The translations under genes were made by a program, and so were the position numbers. This document shows positions 1 through 12,022 of a stretch of 64,000 nucleotides of DNA, piece by piece. The notes beneath the pieces are model-generated. The model worked only from the letters and a program-made list of their open reading frames with translations. It searched no databases and was not told the origin of the DNA. Origin of the DNA: Balanoglossus misakiensis (Eukaryota > Hemichordata); the NCBI GenBank assembly GCA_040954595.2, contig CM082577.2, positions 8,680,001 to 8,744,000 on the forward strand, written 5' to 3'. Position 1 is the stretch's first letter, and each line of letters starts with the position of its first letter.

Positions 1-66
1 ACAAATAAAACATCATAGCCTTTAGTTTGGATTTCATCAGAACAATCCCCTTCTTTATTACCACAG

Positions 67-3000
67 CCAAAGACAAAGACAAAGAGAAGGAGTCATCCCA
101 GACAGAGAACAAAGAGACTGATGAATCAGTTGATGAAGTGGTGTTAGATAACAAGGAAAAAGATGAGTTGACGGATGAGAAGAAGGATGAAAGCAAGGAG
201 GAAGATGAGCCAAAGAGTAAGAAACCAAAGACGGATGATGCCGATGATGATGATTGTGATGGCGGTGATGGTGAGGAAGAGAAGGAGGAGGAGGGAGAAG
301 AGGATGAAGAGGCAGAGGAAGAAGAGGATGAAGATGATGATGAGGAGGAGGAGGAGGAGGTCGATGACAACGAAGAAGGTGACACAGGTATGTTGTGTCC
401 ATGGTTATTATCGAATGGAATACAAAAACTGAAGGAGTTTAGTATTGATATTTAAATTGTGTGAACAGTAAGCTCATCAGTTAATTTCTTGTTGTGTACT
501 TGGTTATTATATCACATAGTTAGTCATAGCTTGGTGTTTGGTGTTTTTTTTGTAACTTCATCTATATTTTGCTGCAGAGGAAAGCAAGACTCGGTCTCTG
601 GATGCTCATGAACTGGCATTTGCTGAGTGTTCACAGGAGAGGATTCTGGGATTGCTTGGAGCAATGTTACCTCAGGTATTAAACCAACCATTGTTAGTTT
701 TTCTATCTTTCTCAGAGAGAAAATTATACCATATCTGCCATTCTCAAAGTCGTGCTATGTAGCCAGAACTTGGGTCTCATTTTCTGAGCTATGGGATATA
801 TTTTCAACAACTTACATTTTGGCAGATGTAAGAACAAAGCAATAACATCTGGTTTATAAAATTTGACCCATTCTTGTGATTTTCCGGCTTTTCAATTGAC
901 CTTGAAACATACTATTTCTCTTTATTGCACAGAATGGCAAGAATGTAGTCTGTGCCAGCGTCATGGAGAGTTTCAAAGTGGAAACTATCCTCCCAATGCT
1001 GTTTTCCATCGCAAGGTAAACTGATTATTTTAATGCATATTATTAAATGACCAGTTTCAATAAATTTTTACATCAGTAGTGTAGTGTCACCCCCTGGACA
1101 CTTACCCTTACTCTATCCCTAACACTTACACTGATTGTTGGGTGGTAAATGTTCAGGGGGTGAGCACCCTGATACCATACCAGGCATGTTTGAAGGGTTA
1201 CTGTGTGTGGGAAGGACGTGAAGTAGACTGCAGATGCAAGGATGACAGACTTATAAGTTTGGGACAGGACAGAAATTACAGGGGGGGTTGGGTTTTTCAA
1301 AATGCTGCTGCATGAACAGTAGCAACCGTTCAAAAACCTTTGCACAAAAAAGTAGAACCCTACAAAAAAAAAACCACCAGCTCTACCCCTATGTAATCTC
1401 AGAGGATTCAAGAACCCTCTCCCCCCCCCCCCCTCCAAGTAATGACTCAGTGTGTTATATTTGACAGGGGTAACAGAGGTCACGATAACAACACCCAGCA
1501 TCTAGCTGTGGGTTTGTTGGGACAATTGCTGAGGAGACTGACTCCGGAAGTGTGCGACAAGGCCATCAGGGAGAACACGCCTGACGAGGGCGCTGTTGAA
1601 GTCAAGTACGACGGCTCGGAGACCACCCAGTTCTTGCTTTCATTTGGTGCTTCGTGCCTCGAGAGGTAAGAATTATACTGTAAAACACTTTATTTTCGCG
1701 AGCAATTAATTTTCGCGAAATACGTGAGAGCCAAAATAGCGTGAAAATAAAAAGTCGCGTAATTTTTTTTGAAGATAGCGATGCAGTGAATGAAATAAGA
1801 GAACGCGAAAATTAATACTCGCGAAACAGTGGCCTCTCTCGATATTGCGAAAATTTCAACTCGCGAAAATAAAGTGTTATACAGTATATCTCATTTGCAA
1901 GGTTGTTAAATTCCTGAAATGTGATCATGTGACTTGCAGCTCTCAATTTTGTTTGACAGTTTATACATTCAGAGAGTCCTGTCATTCAAATGACATCACG
2001 TGAATTGTATCTTGCAGAAGTGGTTTGGAGTGGGCATCCATCATGTCAGATATCCTGCAGAGACTCTGTCACTTCTCCCACTGGAAGGCTGCTCTGGCCA
2101 CCAACATCAGCAAATGTCTGCAGGACCTGCCACAAGTACCCAAGCTTTCTAGTATCTTTGCGCTGTTTGTCGTGGCTGGTTTCCCAGAGGTAATATCTCA
2201 ACCATTGTTTTTTTGACTGATGTTTTAGCCTACAAGAATCGGCCCAAGAAAAATGAAGTAGAACACAGCAAAATTACTTCTATCGATTGAGTACAGGAAC
2301 ATGGCAGTTTTTGATTACAAATTTCAGTTCTGACTTGTAGGTTCATTTCCCTGAACTGTTTTCAAAAATTTGAAATTAAATTTGTGGTGTCGGATTTTTT
2401 TCTTTTCAGGTTCTGTGTTTAGGAACACCAGCTTTACACACCGAAACCAGTGGAGATACCAGAGAGGCTGTAATTCTGAAACACATACCAGATGTCAACA
2501 GGGCTATCATTGTGGATGTCAAACTCAGAAAGAGAAAGCATGTAAGTTACTAGGCTTATATTTGAATTGATTCGGGTTGATGATTTGCTTTGATGATCAG
2601 AGGAAAAAGCTACCGAGTCGGTTCTAATATCACTATTGTGCATAAACACTGGGGAAGCTACACATTAAAGCGCGTAGCTCGTCTCACGCGCATGGGCGTA
2701 ACTTCCCAGCAAATTTTCCGTTCGATGCATTCAAATAATGGACTGCTTTCGCTTCCTTCCATATTTCATGCGCACCGTATAAGTAGATTCTGGTTTTGTC
2801 CCTCCTTTTCACCCAAGCTGGTGTCTTTTCCCAATCTCCAACACAGATTATGGTCGCCGCCATCTTCTCTGTTCAAAATTAGGACAGAGCACTGCCGTAT
2901 GGGATTGACTGTTCACTAAACGTCTGTAACCTGCGGCTATAGTTGGAACATGCGAGTGAGACGAGCTACGCGCTTTAATTTGTTTCTGTGAATTACAGGT

Positions 3001-6000
3001 GAAAGAATACCAAGTGGAATGTAAGCCAGCCATCCGCGAGCCGCTGGATGCGGAGAGATTTTCCACGCTTCTGACAATCGCCAAGGATATTCTGGCATTG
3101 TCCAAACAAGGTACAGCTTCTCTGGAAAATTTTATCCGCAACATTGGAAAAGGGGAGAGACTTACTGCGAAGGATATTTTTTGTAAATAAATAAATTTCT
3201 ACATTCTTGAAATTTTTGTGCACTCTTGAAAATTTAAAATCTAATACTTATATCTCTGAGTGACAAAGACATGAGATATTGCTAACATGACAACAATGGC
3301 GAAAACCATTTGTGTTACCTGTGCACATTGCTTTCTTGTGTGGTCAGATCAGCACCAGTGTTCGGAATTTGGGTGTGACCTGGTTGGTGTTTGATGTGTT
3401 CTAATTTCTTTCCTCCACACAGGTAAAATTCTGAATGTTGAAAACCTGTGGGTCCTTGCTTTGACCTTGAAGGCCATCCTTGCCAATTTGCAGGTGAGCT
3501 GAGTTCAATCTTGTCAGGCCATAGTAAACTGATGATGTTGTTTTTTTTAATTGAAAATCACCAGGGCTTTGTCATAGTTAACAACATTTATTGGGAAAAA
3601 TGATTCAAAACTGAAGTGATGAATGAAGCAAAGCACATGGATTCGATGTACATTTTAATTAGTTGTGTTCATGAAATGAAATCTTTATTTTACACAAAGT
3701 ATGTAGGGACTTACTGGTAAGCATGCATATTTCTCACATGATCACAGATTTGTTTTATTCACATTAGAAACATTCAATTATTGACTGTGTGACTGTCATC
3801 TGGCATGTTGTAGTTTCTGTCCAAGGCATGTGTAGTACATTTCACACCATTGGATAATATTTCGCACTCATACTATTAAAGAGTGTTCATCATCCAATCT
3901 GTCAACAGAGTTCTGACGGTGTGAGGAGTGTCAATCAACTACTGGACAGTGATTTAGTTCCTCTGTTGGTTCACATGGCGTCCAAGGGAACTGGGTTTAG
4001 TAGGCAGTGGCTACTCAAAGACCTTGAGGTAATTTGTTGCGTTTGTCTTGGAAGATAAGATCTCGCCAGAAGAAAATCTGAAAATATGTGGATACTCTGT
4101 TTGTGTGTGTGTGTGCGTGCACGCGTGTGTGTGTGCGTGCGTGTGGGTGGGTGTGAGTGTGTGTGTGGGTGCGTGCGTGTGTGTGTGTGTGTGTGTGTGA
4201 GCAGTGATTTAGCACGAACACCAAGGCTTGATATTGTGCACAGGTTAACACTCGATCCTCTGAAATAACTCTCTGATAATTTCAGATATTGTCCGTGATG
4301 CTGTACACAGGCGACAAGTCTGACACCGGCAAGCACCACCACCACAAGAGCCACGCCGCACCCAAGCTGAAATCCCAGCAAGACTGGCACGAGAGCGAGT
4401 CCGGCAGCGATTTCGACACCGACTGGACGGATGACGACGACGACGACAGTAGCAGCAGCAGCAGCAGCAGTAGCAGCTGCAGCGGAAGGGTGAAGAAAGC
4501 GCCCTCGTCGCCCACCAAGGCTGCTGACGCCACGGCAACCGCCGCGGAGACCATAGGAGGATCAGATCCCATGGAGGGCCTGGACGAGAATACGAAAATC
4601 TGCTTTCAGGTAGGAAAGTTTGATGGTGCTGTTACAGTGTAATTATGGTTAGAGTATGGTAAATCGGAAAATCCCCTTGATGTGATTGGTCAACTGTCCC
4701 CATTGGCCTCGCTTTGAGTTCAAATCCATGATGGCTGCGTGAGGGCGCTAGACTAATATTGTGTATTGCTTGCGAGCATTCAAATGAATCCCAGGGATGG
4801 TCAATCATTTAACACGTTGCTTTTTATTTTCAAACACTGACACAGATAACCAACGATGCACTGAAGGCTCCACTGTCAGTCTTGAGAGCTATCTATGAAG
4901 CTAACGGTCGACAAACGAATCTACTTCTGGATGAAGTGCAGAAATGGTAACTTGATGTTCCTTTTTAATGGAAACTTGTCAATCCTTCCACCCCCAGTTT
5001 CCTGTTTAAGAGGTCAATCTTTACCATAGAAAACAATGGGTTTGGACTGAACCATGGTGGTGAAAGGGTTAAAATACTCATCCCTGCTAATTTTTACAAA
5101 AGTGGTTTAACATGTACTTGTATATGTAATTGAATACAGTTATATTCATGACATACACATATATCAAATATATGACTGAGGCTCAAACAGAAAACGAAAA
5201 CAAGACCTCATATAAATGTTGGTTTTCTTGTAAGAGAAGTGTTTCAATTATAAAGAGCCAAATCATATTTTATATTAAAAATTGATTGAAGTATAAAGTA
5301 CTGTATTTTTCTCACGTTGAGTATACATAATTCCTGCAAAAGATGAGTCCATAGTTTAGTCGCTAAAACCTTTGATTAACATAAATTCATGAGTGGATGT
5401 GTTGTGTTGCAGCTTTGATGGAGATGTCTTCCATATCAGTGACCACATAAAGGAATTGGCCAAGAAATGGGAACCGGTAAAACGGCCGGTGATAGAAGAA
5501 ATGGAGAACAGAGTTGTGGACATTGGAGTAATTGGGTACACCCCTAATAAGAGTCTACCAAAGTAAGTGAATGCAATTTTGACTGAGTGTTTGTGTCAGT
5601 TAAAGGTACACTAATCATCTCTAATTTACATATGCACATATATGGTTAAAGGGTGTGTCTAAGTCATACAGTGACCTTGTGATGGCTTTGTGTGATTGGC
5701 TAAATTTTCCTGTGGCTAAATTTGCATATAGGTGACTGCATACCATGAAAGACAACATTCAGTGAATATTGGCCAGTGCCTCTGTTGTTACTTGTATTCA
5801 ATGTACTATTTTGTTTTTGTCCAGACCAGTAAATGTTGCTGTTGATGAACCCAACGAAGGCATACAGAAGTTGATATCAACACCAGAAACTGAGATGAAA
5901 CAAGTAAGTAAGATTTGGGGAAATTTCTCAAAGAGGTGATCAATATTTTCGAAGGGGGGAAAAGGAGTCGAAAGGATCCAGATTCGACTGGCGTTTTAAG

Positions 6001-9000
6001 TTTCACTTAAAATTTCCGAAGATGAATGTCCATAAGCAGTTATTCCAACTTTGACATATTGTTGAAGTCTTTTGCGTTTCACATGCTCGGCAGAGGTTGT
6101 CTCAGGAGGATAGCCTTAAACCCCGGTGCGGGGTATAAAAGACCCCCCAAATCAGTGGCGAATCTTAATGCCGTTTGACTGACAACAAACAACACCAACG
6201 ATCTTGGCTCTATGAAAATCGGCCAAAACAGGTCCAAGCATAAAGAATTACACCACACAACGACAGTAGTTGGCTTTATAAACACACACAACATAAAGTT
6301 ATCGACGAAAAAGTACACGAGCTTATGAAACAATGATGATTTTGGGAGAAATCTGGTTTCAGTGCTTTTCAGAAGCGTCCCTGGGAAACAATAACCACGC
6401 CATTCAAACAGTTGTCAATCGCGTGGAAGTGTGAAGTGTTCAATTATTTTCTGTGTACATGAGAGCAATTACACAGTCATTATGCACGACGACCACTCCC
6501 AAATAAACAACTATACAAACACACGTTAATCCGAACCCCAGGACTTTCCGCACCGGGGTTTAATAAAGGAGTGGTTCGTTCACTTAGTAATTTGAGTCAT
6601 TTCGTGTCATTTTCAGAGTTATGGAAGACAGCAACGCAGCAAGAGTTCGGTTCTGTTGAGAAAAGAACTTGAAACTCACGGCAAGTCTGGGTCTAGACAC
6701 TACCTTTTCAAAGTAAGTGGGGTTTTCTGTCACAGTCTGAAAAAACTTTGATTCCCAAATGAAAACTTGTCACTCTATCATTATTCCCTGCTCAATTCCA
6801 GCTTTATGTCTGAATCAGAATTTATACTTGGTACTGGCAAGTCCTGAAATACAAGATCTATTTTCAGTCCACTATCAAATACATGTAGATGCCTTTAATG
6901 ATGTTAGTATTCATGTACTGCCACACACCACTGGCTGGAACAGTTGTGAACACAACTGTATTGCCAAGGAGCATGATCATACACACTAATATGGTAATTT
7001 TCTGTGTCTAACCCCAGGTGAACACGGCAATCAGCATAATGTATGCTCGCCATGTGTTGTCAGCAGTCCTTGCCGAGTGGCCTGGTGACAACTATGAGAT
7101 CAGCTGTCAAGCCCTGGGTTGCATCGAACACACTCAGCTTGTTAGCGCCATTGATTTACTGCAGAGGGCTGAAGATAAGGGCAGCTTCTTCAAGGTAAGG
7201 TCAAATTTGAACCACAAGATGGCGCTGTTGAGGTACCATGACGACAGTACAGAGAAGAATTTTAGGTTTGAAAGAGTTAAAATCTACTATGGAATGTTTT
7301 ATCATATTCCATTTTATTTTATTTAGTAATAACATTAGAAGATTAATGTCCAGAGATCAGGGAAAATGGAATTGAATTTGAGTGACGCATTCCCCTTTAG
7401 TCGATGTACTATTTGGGGAATTTTATTGACAAAAAATTGGTTGTGGTAAAATAGTACTAGTATAGCAAAGAAGCCAGTGGTATCCACGATGACCTTGACA
7501 TTGACACCAAGTATTCACACTCTGTGTCTTTCTTCCACTACCGCCAGGTTGTACACAATGCAGTGCAGTACTGCAAACCAGAGTTGTTGGCTCCACTTTC
7601 GCTGGCTGCATGTCACTTCATGGAAGAAGTGAATTTATGCACAGAAACTAGGGAGTCTGAGCACAACTACAAGAACAATGTGATCGCTCAGGTGCGTCTG
7701 AAATTTTGTCTTGCTTCTCCTGCGTATAAAGGAACGCAGCATGTACTTCGTGGAAAGTGCATTTCTGTGATGTGAAATCCGTCATTAATACTGATATCAT
7801 ATTTTCACTGTTGCACTTTTGCCCATCTGAAAAAAAAAATTACAACTGCAATGTGATATCATTTCAGTAATTCTCGTGATTGTGATACAAACGGACCCAT
7901 GCAAAATTTTTCGGTAGTTGTTGAGGTCCATCATGAAAAAAAAAAAAAAAAAGGTTTAACATCTGTCCGTGATTGACGTTTGAGTCGTGATTTTTGAATA
8001 CTCAACTGAAGGTCTGTCTTAGGAAGTTACAGCTGTATAGCGCCATATGACTTACTACGGAATTCTTTTTACCAGCACCAAACAGCAAACTGGCAACATC
8101 GTATTTCTTTCATGCCAGCAACGCGTTATCTCTAAAATTGTAACAACGTCACAATGTACTAGACAAAGAGGCGTCCCCCCATCCCAATTGCGCAGTTGAA
8201 GTACGTGCGTGTTGAGAGAGAGACGTGAACAGAAAGGGGTAGGAGACTGACTTGAACACGGACGACGAGAGTTGTTTAGCGTGTCGAACGCTGCTCTACG
8301 AAGCTTGTAGTTACCTACTGACCGGGACATTTGCGCTTGAACGGACTGGGTTCCTCCCGATTGCCGCACGCCGGCGGGTATGAAAGTGTAGGCGCTAAGA
8401 CGTCGATCCACCGGCCGGCTGCACTGTTCCCAACATTACCAGCTCCACGCCACTTTGAGCTGCACCGCGGTCGGATATCCCACCCCGGCTGCCGGACAGC
8501 ATATGAAGGTGTCTGAGGCCTTTTCTAGTCAAAACTTTGGGGTTTTCGGAATGGGAAATAGCGGAACAAGAACATGGATATATACTAAATCATGAACGCC
8601 AAACAAACACGTTGAAAAAGCCAGATCTGAAAAATTCATGTGGCGTCCGCCGCTGGGCGCATTGACGCGTCAACGTTTTTTTCAAACAACGTAACCTGTC
8701 ACGATTGCTGCCACAAACAACAAGTTCGTGCGTAGGTCGAAAAAGTTCTCAAGCGGCCGGGTGATCGCGGCAAGGTTAGCGGCGGCCTCGCACGCCCGAA
8801 TTTGCCACAAAACTATCAGTCCACACAGCAATGCCGTTCAAACTCTTCCGTCGTATTTATTTCAACACAAATTCAGAATACAACACGGCAGTTTGGTACG
8901 TCGTCTCTATCCTACACTGCTAATTCTCATCTCAATCTCTAAAAAAGTTCAACAGACGGGATACACTGCAACCCGCGGCACTAGGAACGGCAAAATTCAC

Positions 9001-12000
9001 GTCTCTGCTTCACAGGAATCTACCGACCTGAAGTGGGAGGAACCCAGTCCGTTCAAGTACAAATGTCCCGGTAAGAAGGTAACTACGAGCTTCCTAGAGC
9101 AGCGTTCGAGTCGACACGTCTCTCTCAACACGCACGTACTTCAACTGCGCAATAGGGATGGGGGGGGGGGCGCCTCTTTGTCTACTAAATTGTGACGTTG
9201 TTACAATTTTAGAGATAACGTGTCGGGCCCCCTCAAAGAAAGCCGGTGGCCCCCTCAAAGAAAGCCGGTGTTGCTAGTTTGGCATTTGTTGCTAGTATTC
9301 TGAATATCGTAGTAATTTGAATCTATCTGTCTGCTGCAGGACAAAATCCACATCCCCAACGCGATATTTCTGACGGTCAGGTTTGACCCGAGATGCTCGA
9401 CGGAGGAAGGCTGCGACGAATTGGTCATCTCGTCCAGTCCTGACTTCAAACAAGACAGGCGCACGTTCAGTGGATCGTCTCGAGACAAGTGGATCGATTT
9501 TGACGTCCCAGGTTGGTCACTTAGTCGAATTGGAATCAAACAGGAGCTGTAACTGATAACGACGATTTGTGTGGATTGATACTTTCTCAATAATTAATTG
9601 CATTGTTGATAGATTACACAGAATTTCTGTTTTGAATTCCTTCAGGGGACACACTGTATTACAAGTTCTCGGCAGACTGCAGTAACAATGACTGGGGATT
9701 TAAATTTACAGTGACGGGCGGAAAGATGGGAAGGTGAGTGAAGACAGTCATTCGTTGAATTCTCGCTCAATACACTGAAGTATTATGTGTTTACTACTTG
9801 TGATGATGTATATCAACTGAAAAACCATAAACTGTATTCCCAAATACCCAGAATCAGCATATCAAGAGTAAATGTGTTTAGTGTGTGTGATTTTTATCAG
9901 TGATAATCATATCCTGTGATTCCAAACATATATTTTTGAGGTACCGTACCTAAGTATTGACCATATACATTGTATATGTTCATTAAATCTTGTAGGTTTG
10001 AAACTGGTTATGTGTTACTGAACACTATACTGACAGAGAGTACCCTTGCACTGTGAGTATCCAGGAATTAATTTAACTTTTCTCTGACAATATAAAGGAG
10101 AAACTGTACAGTAACTTGCTAACAGATTGTGAAAATACTTCAGGAACACATTCTCAGATGGTCTTGTCTTTCTGGCACCTGTCTGTCTGTCCCTCCTACC
10201 TTGCCACTGGATTTATAATTTGTAATGACAAAACAGTTATTATTTCTGTCTGAGAATGTGGTCAGCTATACCAGAGCAAATATGCCATGAATCTCGTCTA
10301 AAAGACGTCAAAAATGTACTGTAGAATATCGCAGAAATCTTTTAAAACGATTAATTGATGGTTCTCATTATCGCGTTCTGACTTGTCTTGCTCAGTAAAC
10401 TGCCGCTGGATGAGCTGTGGTGTTGGTTGGTGTACGTGTCGTGCCGCCAGACCGGGCAACAGAGACTCAAAGTCATACAACTCATGTTGAGGATACTGCA
10501 ACTTCTGTCAAGGTAAGAGACCCATGAGCAGAACTGGGCTTGTCAAGAATTCCTGAATGCATTTCGTCCTTTCTGCGTGGTTTTTGATTTCTTGTGGCGA
10601 ACTCACAGAATCAGTCGGAATTCTCCCTACCTTAAATAGGTTTTAAGCTACCTAAGTGAGTGGTGAAAATCTCATATGGTGGACACGATTTCAAGATGGC
10701 CGATTTTTGCCCTGTTTAAGAAATGGGAGTTCATAAGCTAAAGTGATGATGGGTCATTCTGAAACTTTTTAAAAGAAAAAAGGACAAAATGTGAAAAAAG
10801 TTTAATGAGTTTAATATGGTAACTAAAAAGACAGACATGTTTGAGCAAAGGAAGTCATGAAATACAGTAAACATATTTCTTCTATCTCTTACTACAGTGG
10901 GATGTCGACTTTCCAACCAGAATGCAATGTGATTTGACCCCCTAGCGCAAAGTGAAAACCTATTTAAGGCAGCCAGAAATTACTACACAAGATATCCCTG
11001 CTCATCATTTTTGATCTGTACATGTAAACTGTTCGTAGTAACATCACCACTTGAGGCATTGATCTTTTTTTATGCCACACTTTTTCTATCGCAGCGCACC
11101 GAACACAGAAGCAGCCCAACCCATAGACAAATCTCACATGCCTAACCTGACCCAGCTGAGGCCCCTGTGGTTGCTGCTCAATAAGATGGCGAAGGAAACT
11201 CCCAAAGACAGCTCAGCAAAGATCCTGCCACCTGTACAGAGGGCTCTCACTGAGTTATTTCTCTTGGCAGAAAACTTGGCCATGGTAAGTGTCACTTATC
11301 TTATTTGTATTCATGCAGCATATACTTAAAGGAACCCTGAAAGAATGTTTCTTTTTTGTTGTCAAGAAATATGTATAGGTCACTCTAAAAATTTATTTAT
11401 CGAATTAGTTAATATGTTTCCTTTTTTCTCTCTAAGGTGTATGAAATTTTTTCTCCTGATTTATATGGTTATTCCTCCCTTCCTCAGCAAGGACTATGTG
11501 TCATTCAAAATCACAGTATTTTGTTACAAATACATTTTATATATAATACAGGAATGGGGAATTCAAGAAGAGTATATGATAGCAATGGTGGACGAGGAAG
11601 ATCTCAAGAAAGTTGCTGTGCAGGTAAATCACAAGTTATAAGAAACTGCCTATGCCAACCTTGTCATTGATCAGCATCTGGTGCTGCAGTGCCTTATGTC
11701 TGATTTCAAAGAGAATTTGCACTCTCAATGACAAGGAGCTTAGCCCATCTGGACTGATAGGGGGCGTCCTCTAGGGTTTTTATTTTCACAAAGTCATGCT
11801 CGCATGTGCATATGGAAACCAATTAACTTGGTCATCAGTGAAGCTAATAGCTGCTGATGAGAGGAACAAACCTGGTATTATTAGCAATATCTAAATCCTG
11901 TCACTTTTCTGGTTCCTCCGAAGGCACTGCACAATATAGCTGCTTTAGGAATGGCCATCCGGGTCCCAAATAAAGCCAGCGAGGCCGCCTTCAAGAAATC

Positions 12001-12022
12001 CAAGCCAGTCACCACGGCCTGA
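67..12022 (+). CDS. ZZEF1: ZZEF1 orthologue, C-terminal part (zinc finger ZZ-type and EF-hand domain protein 1), 5' partial
   Basis: Very large scaffold-type protein; the human protein is about 2960 residues with EF-hand, DOC, ZZ fingers and a CUB-like region. Here about 1056 C-terminal residues are encoded and everything through the ZZ fingers lies upstream of the window. Exons: 67-387, 578-675, 933-1015, 1468-1665, 2018-2189, 2410-2541, 2999-3110, 3423-3493, 3909-4028, 4286-4609, 4846-4946, 5413-5562, 5825-5903, 6617-6712, 7018-7194, 7548-7691, 9340-9511, 9646-9733, 9996-10052, 10396-10512, 11095-11284, 11552-11623, 11924-12022. The first exon is an extreme Glu/Asp tract. Exon 10 holds a His run and an Asp-then-Ser run. 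Exons 17-18 encode the CUB-like domain (partial-protein residues about 793-880; FDPRCSTEEGCDEL, then DTLYYKFSADCSNNDWGFKF). The end (ALHNIAALGMAIRVPNKAS, then TGA) matches the family's C-terminus as I recall it. Helical-repeat-like leucine-rich segments fill the rest. Identity is by recognition, not alignment. Confidence 0.87.
1674..1888. mobile_element. TA-flanked MITE, TTTCGCG family, copy 1
   Basis: About 215 bp in ZZEF1 intron 4. It begins TATACTGTAAAACAC and ends as the near-perfect reverse complement, giving terminal inverted repeats of about 28 bp with one mismatch and TA at both edges. The interior is packed with TTTCGCG and CGCGAAA motifs. The TA target site suggests a Tc1/mariner-type non-autonomous element; the family assignment is inference. 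Copies 2 and 3 lie at 15397-15604 and 20220-20396. Confidence 0.8.
2665..2978. mobile_element. MITE with TTAA edges and about 25-bp terminal inverted repeats
   Basis: 314 bp in ZZEF1 intron 6. The left end reads TTAAAGCGCGTAGCTCGTCT and the right end is its reverse complement. TTAA at each edge could be a target duplication of the piggyBac or Kolobok kind, or simply part of the repeat. The right edge lies only 20 bp from the exon 7 acceptor at 2999, so the element abuts the pyrimidine tract. No coding capacity is seen. Confidence 0.7.
4096..4200. repeat. (GT)n microsatellite
   Basis: About 100 bp of imperfect GT/GTGC/GGGT repeats in ZZEF1 intron 9. It yields spurious His/Thr-rich and Cys/Val-rich open frames on both strands. 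Confidence 0.95.
4981..5072. mobile_element. piggyBac-like TTAA MITE (CCCTTTCACC family), copy 1
   Basis: About 90 bp in ZZEF1 intron 11. The left arm is degenerate (TCCTTCCACCCCC); the right end GGTGGTGAAAGGGTTAA is well kept. It shares the internal TTTACCATAGAAAACAATGG block with the copies at 21424 and 38876. Confidence 0.75.
6116..6563. mobile_element. 448-bp TTAA-edged inverted-repeat element
   Basis: Lies in ZZEF1 intron 13. The left end is TTAAACCCCGGTGCGG and the right end is CCGCACCGGGGTTTAA, a perfect 16-bp terminal inverted repeat including TTAA at both edges. A second short copy of part of the motif occurs near the left end. No transposase-like frame is seen, so this is a non-autonomous element. 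Its terminus differs from both the CCCTTTCACC family and the element at 2665. Confidence 0.7.
8124..9220. mobile_element. 1.1-kb element with long (about 190-230 bp) terminal inverted repeats
   Basis: Lies in ZZEF1 intron 16. The outermost bases CGTTATCTCTAAAATTG are mirrored exactly at the right end. Homology of the arms runs inward to about 8361 on the left and 9037 on the right, broken in the left arm by an extra segment of about 60 bp near 8230-8280. The middle is GC-richer than the host intron. Flanks show no convincing target duplication. The internal open frame (8728-9195) partly consists of the right arm and resembles no transposase I know. Confidence 0.75.
9226..9269. repeat. 22-bp tandem duplication
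   Basis: Two adjacent exact copies of a 22-bp unit beginning GGCCCCCTCAAAGAAAGCC, starting 6 bp after the right end of the element at 8124-9220. Just downstream, GTTGCTAGT also occurs twice. Looks like local slippage or repair scarring. Confidence 0.85.
10630..10969. mobile_element. Possible MITE with 15-bp terminal inverted repeats
   Basis: Lies in ZZEF1 intron 20. CCTTAAATAGGTTTT at 10630-10644 is mirrored by AAAACCTATTTAAGG at 10955-10969. No clear target duplication, and no second copy in the window, so this rests on the inverted repeat alone. Confidence 0.45.

Noticed and set aside
58-402. Minus-strand Pro/His-rich open frame of 114 codons
   Set aside because: It is the antisense of the acidic GAG/GAT repeats in the ZZEF1 exon and lacks its own gene signals.
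3971-4390. Minus-strand open frames rich in Thr-His
   Set aside because: They are created by the (GT)n microsatellite at 4096-4200 plus ZZEF1 exon antisense.
8728-9195. 155-codon open frame inside the long-TIR element
   Set aside because: No transposase or other domain is recognisable and its 3' third is the terminal inverted repeat itself.
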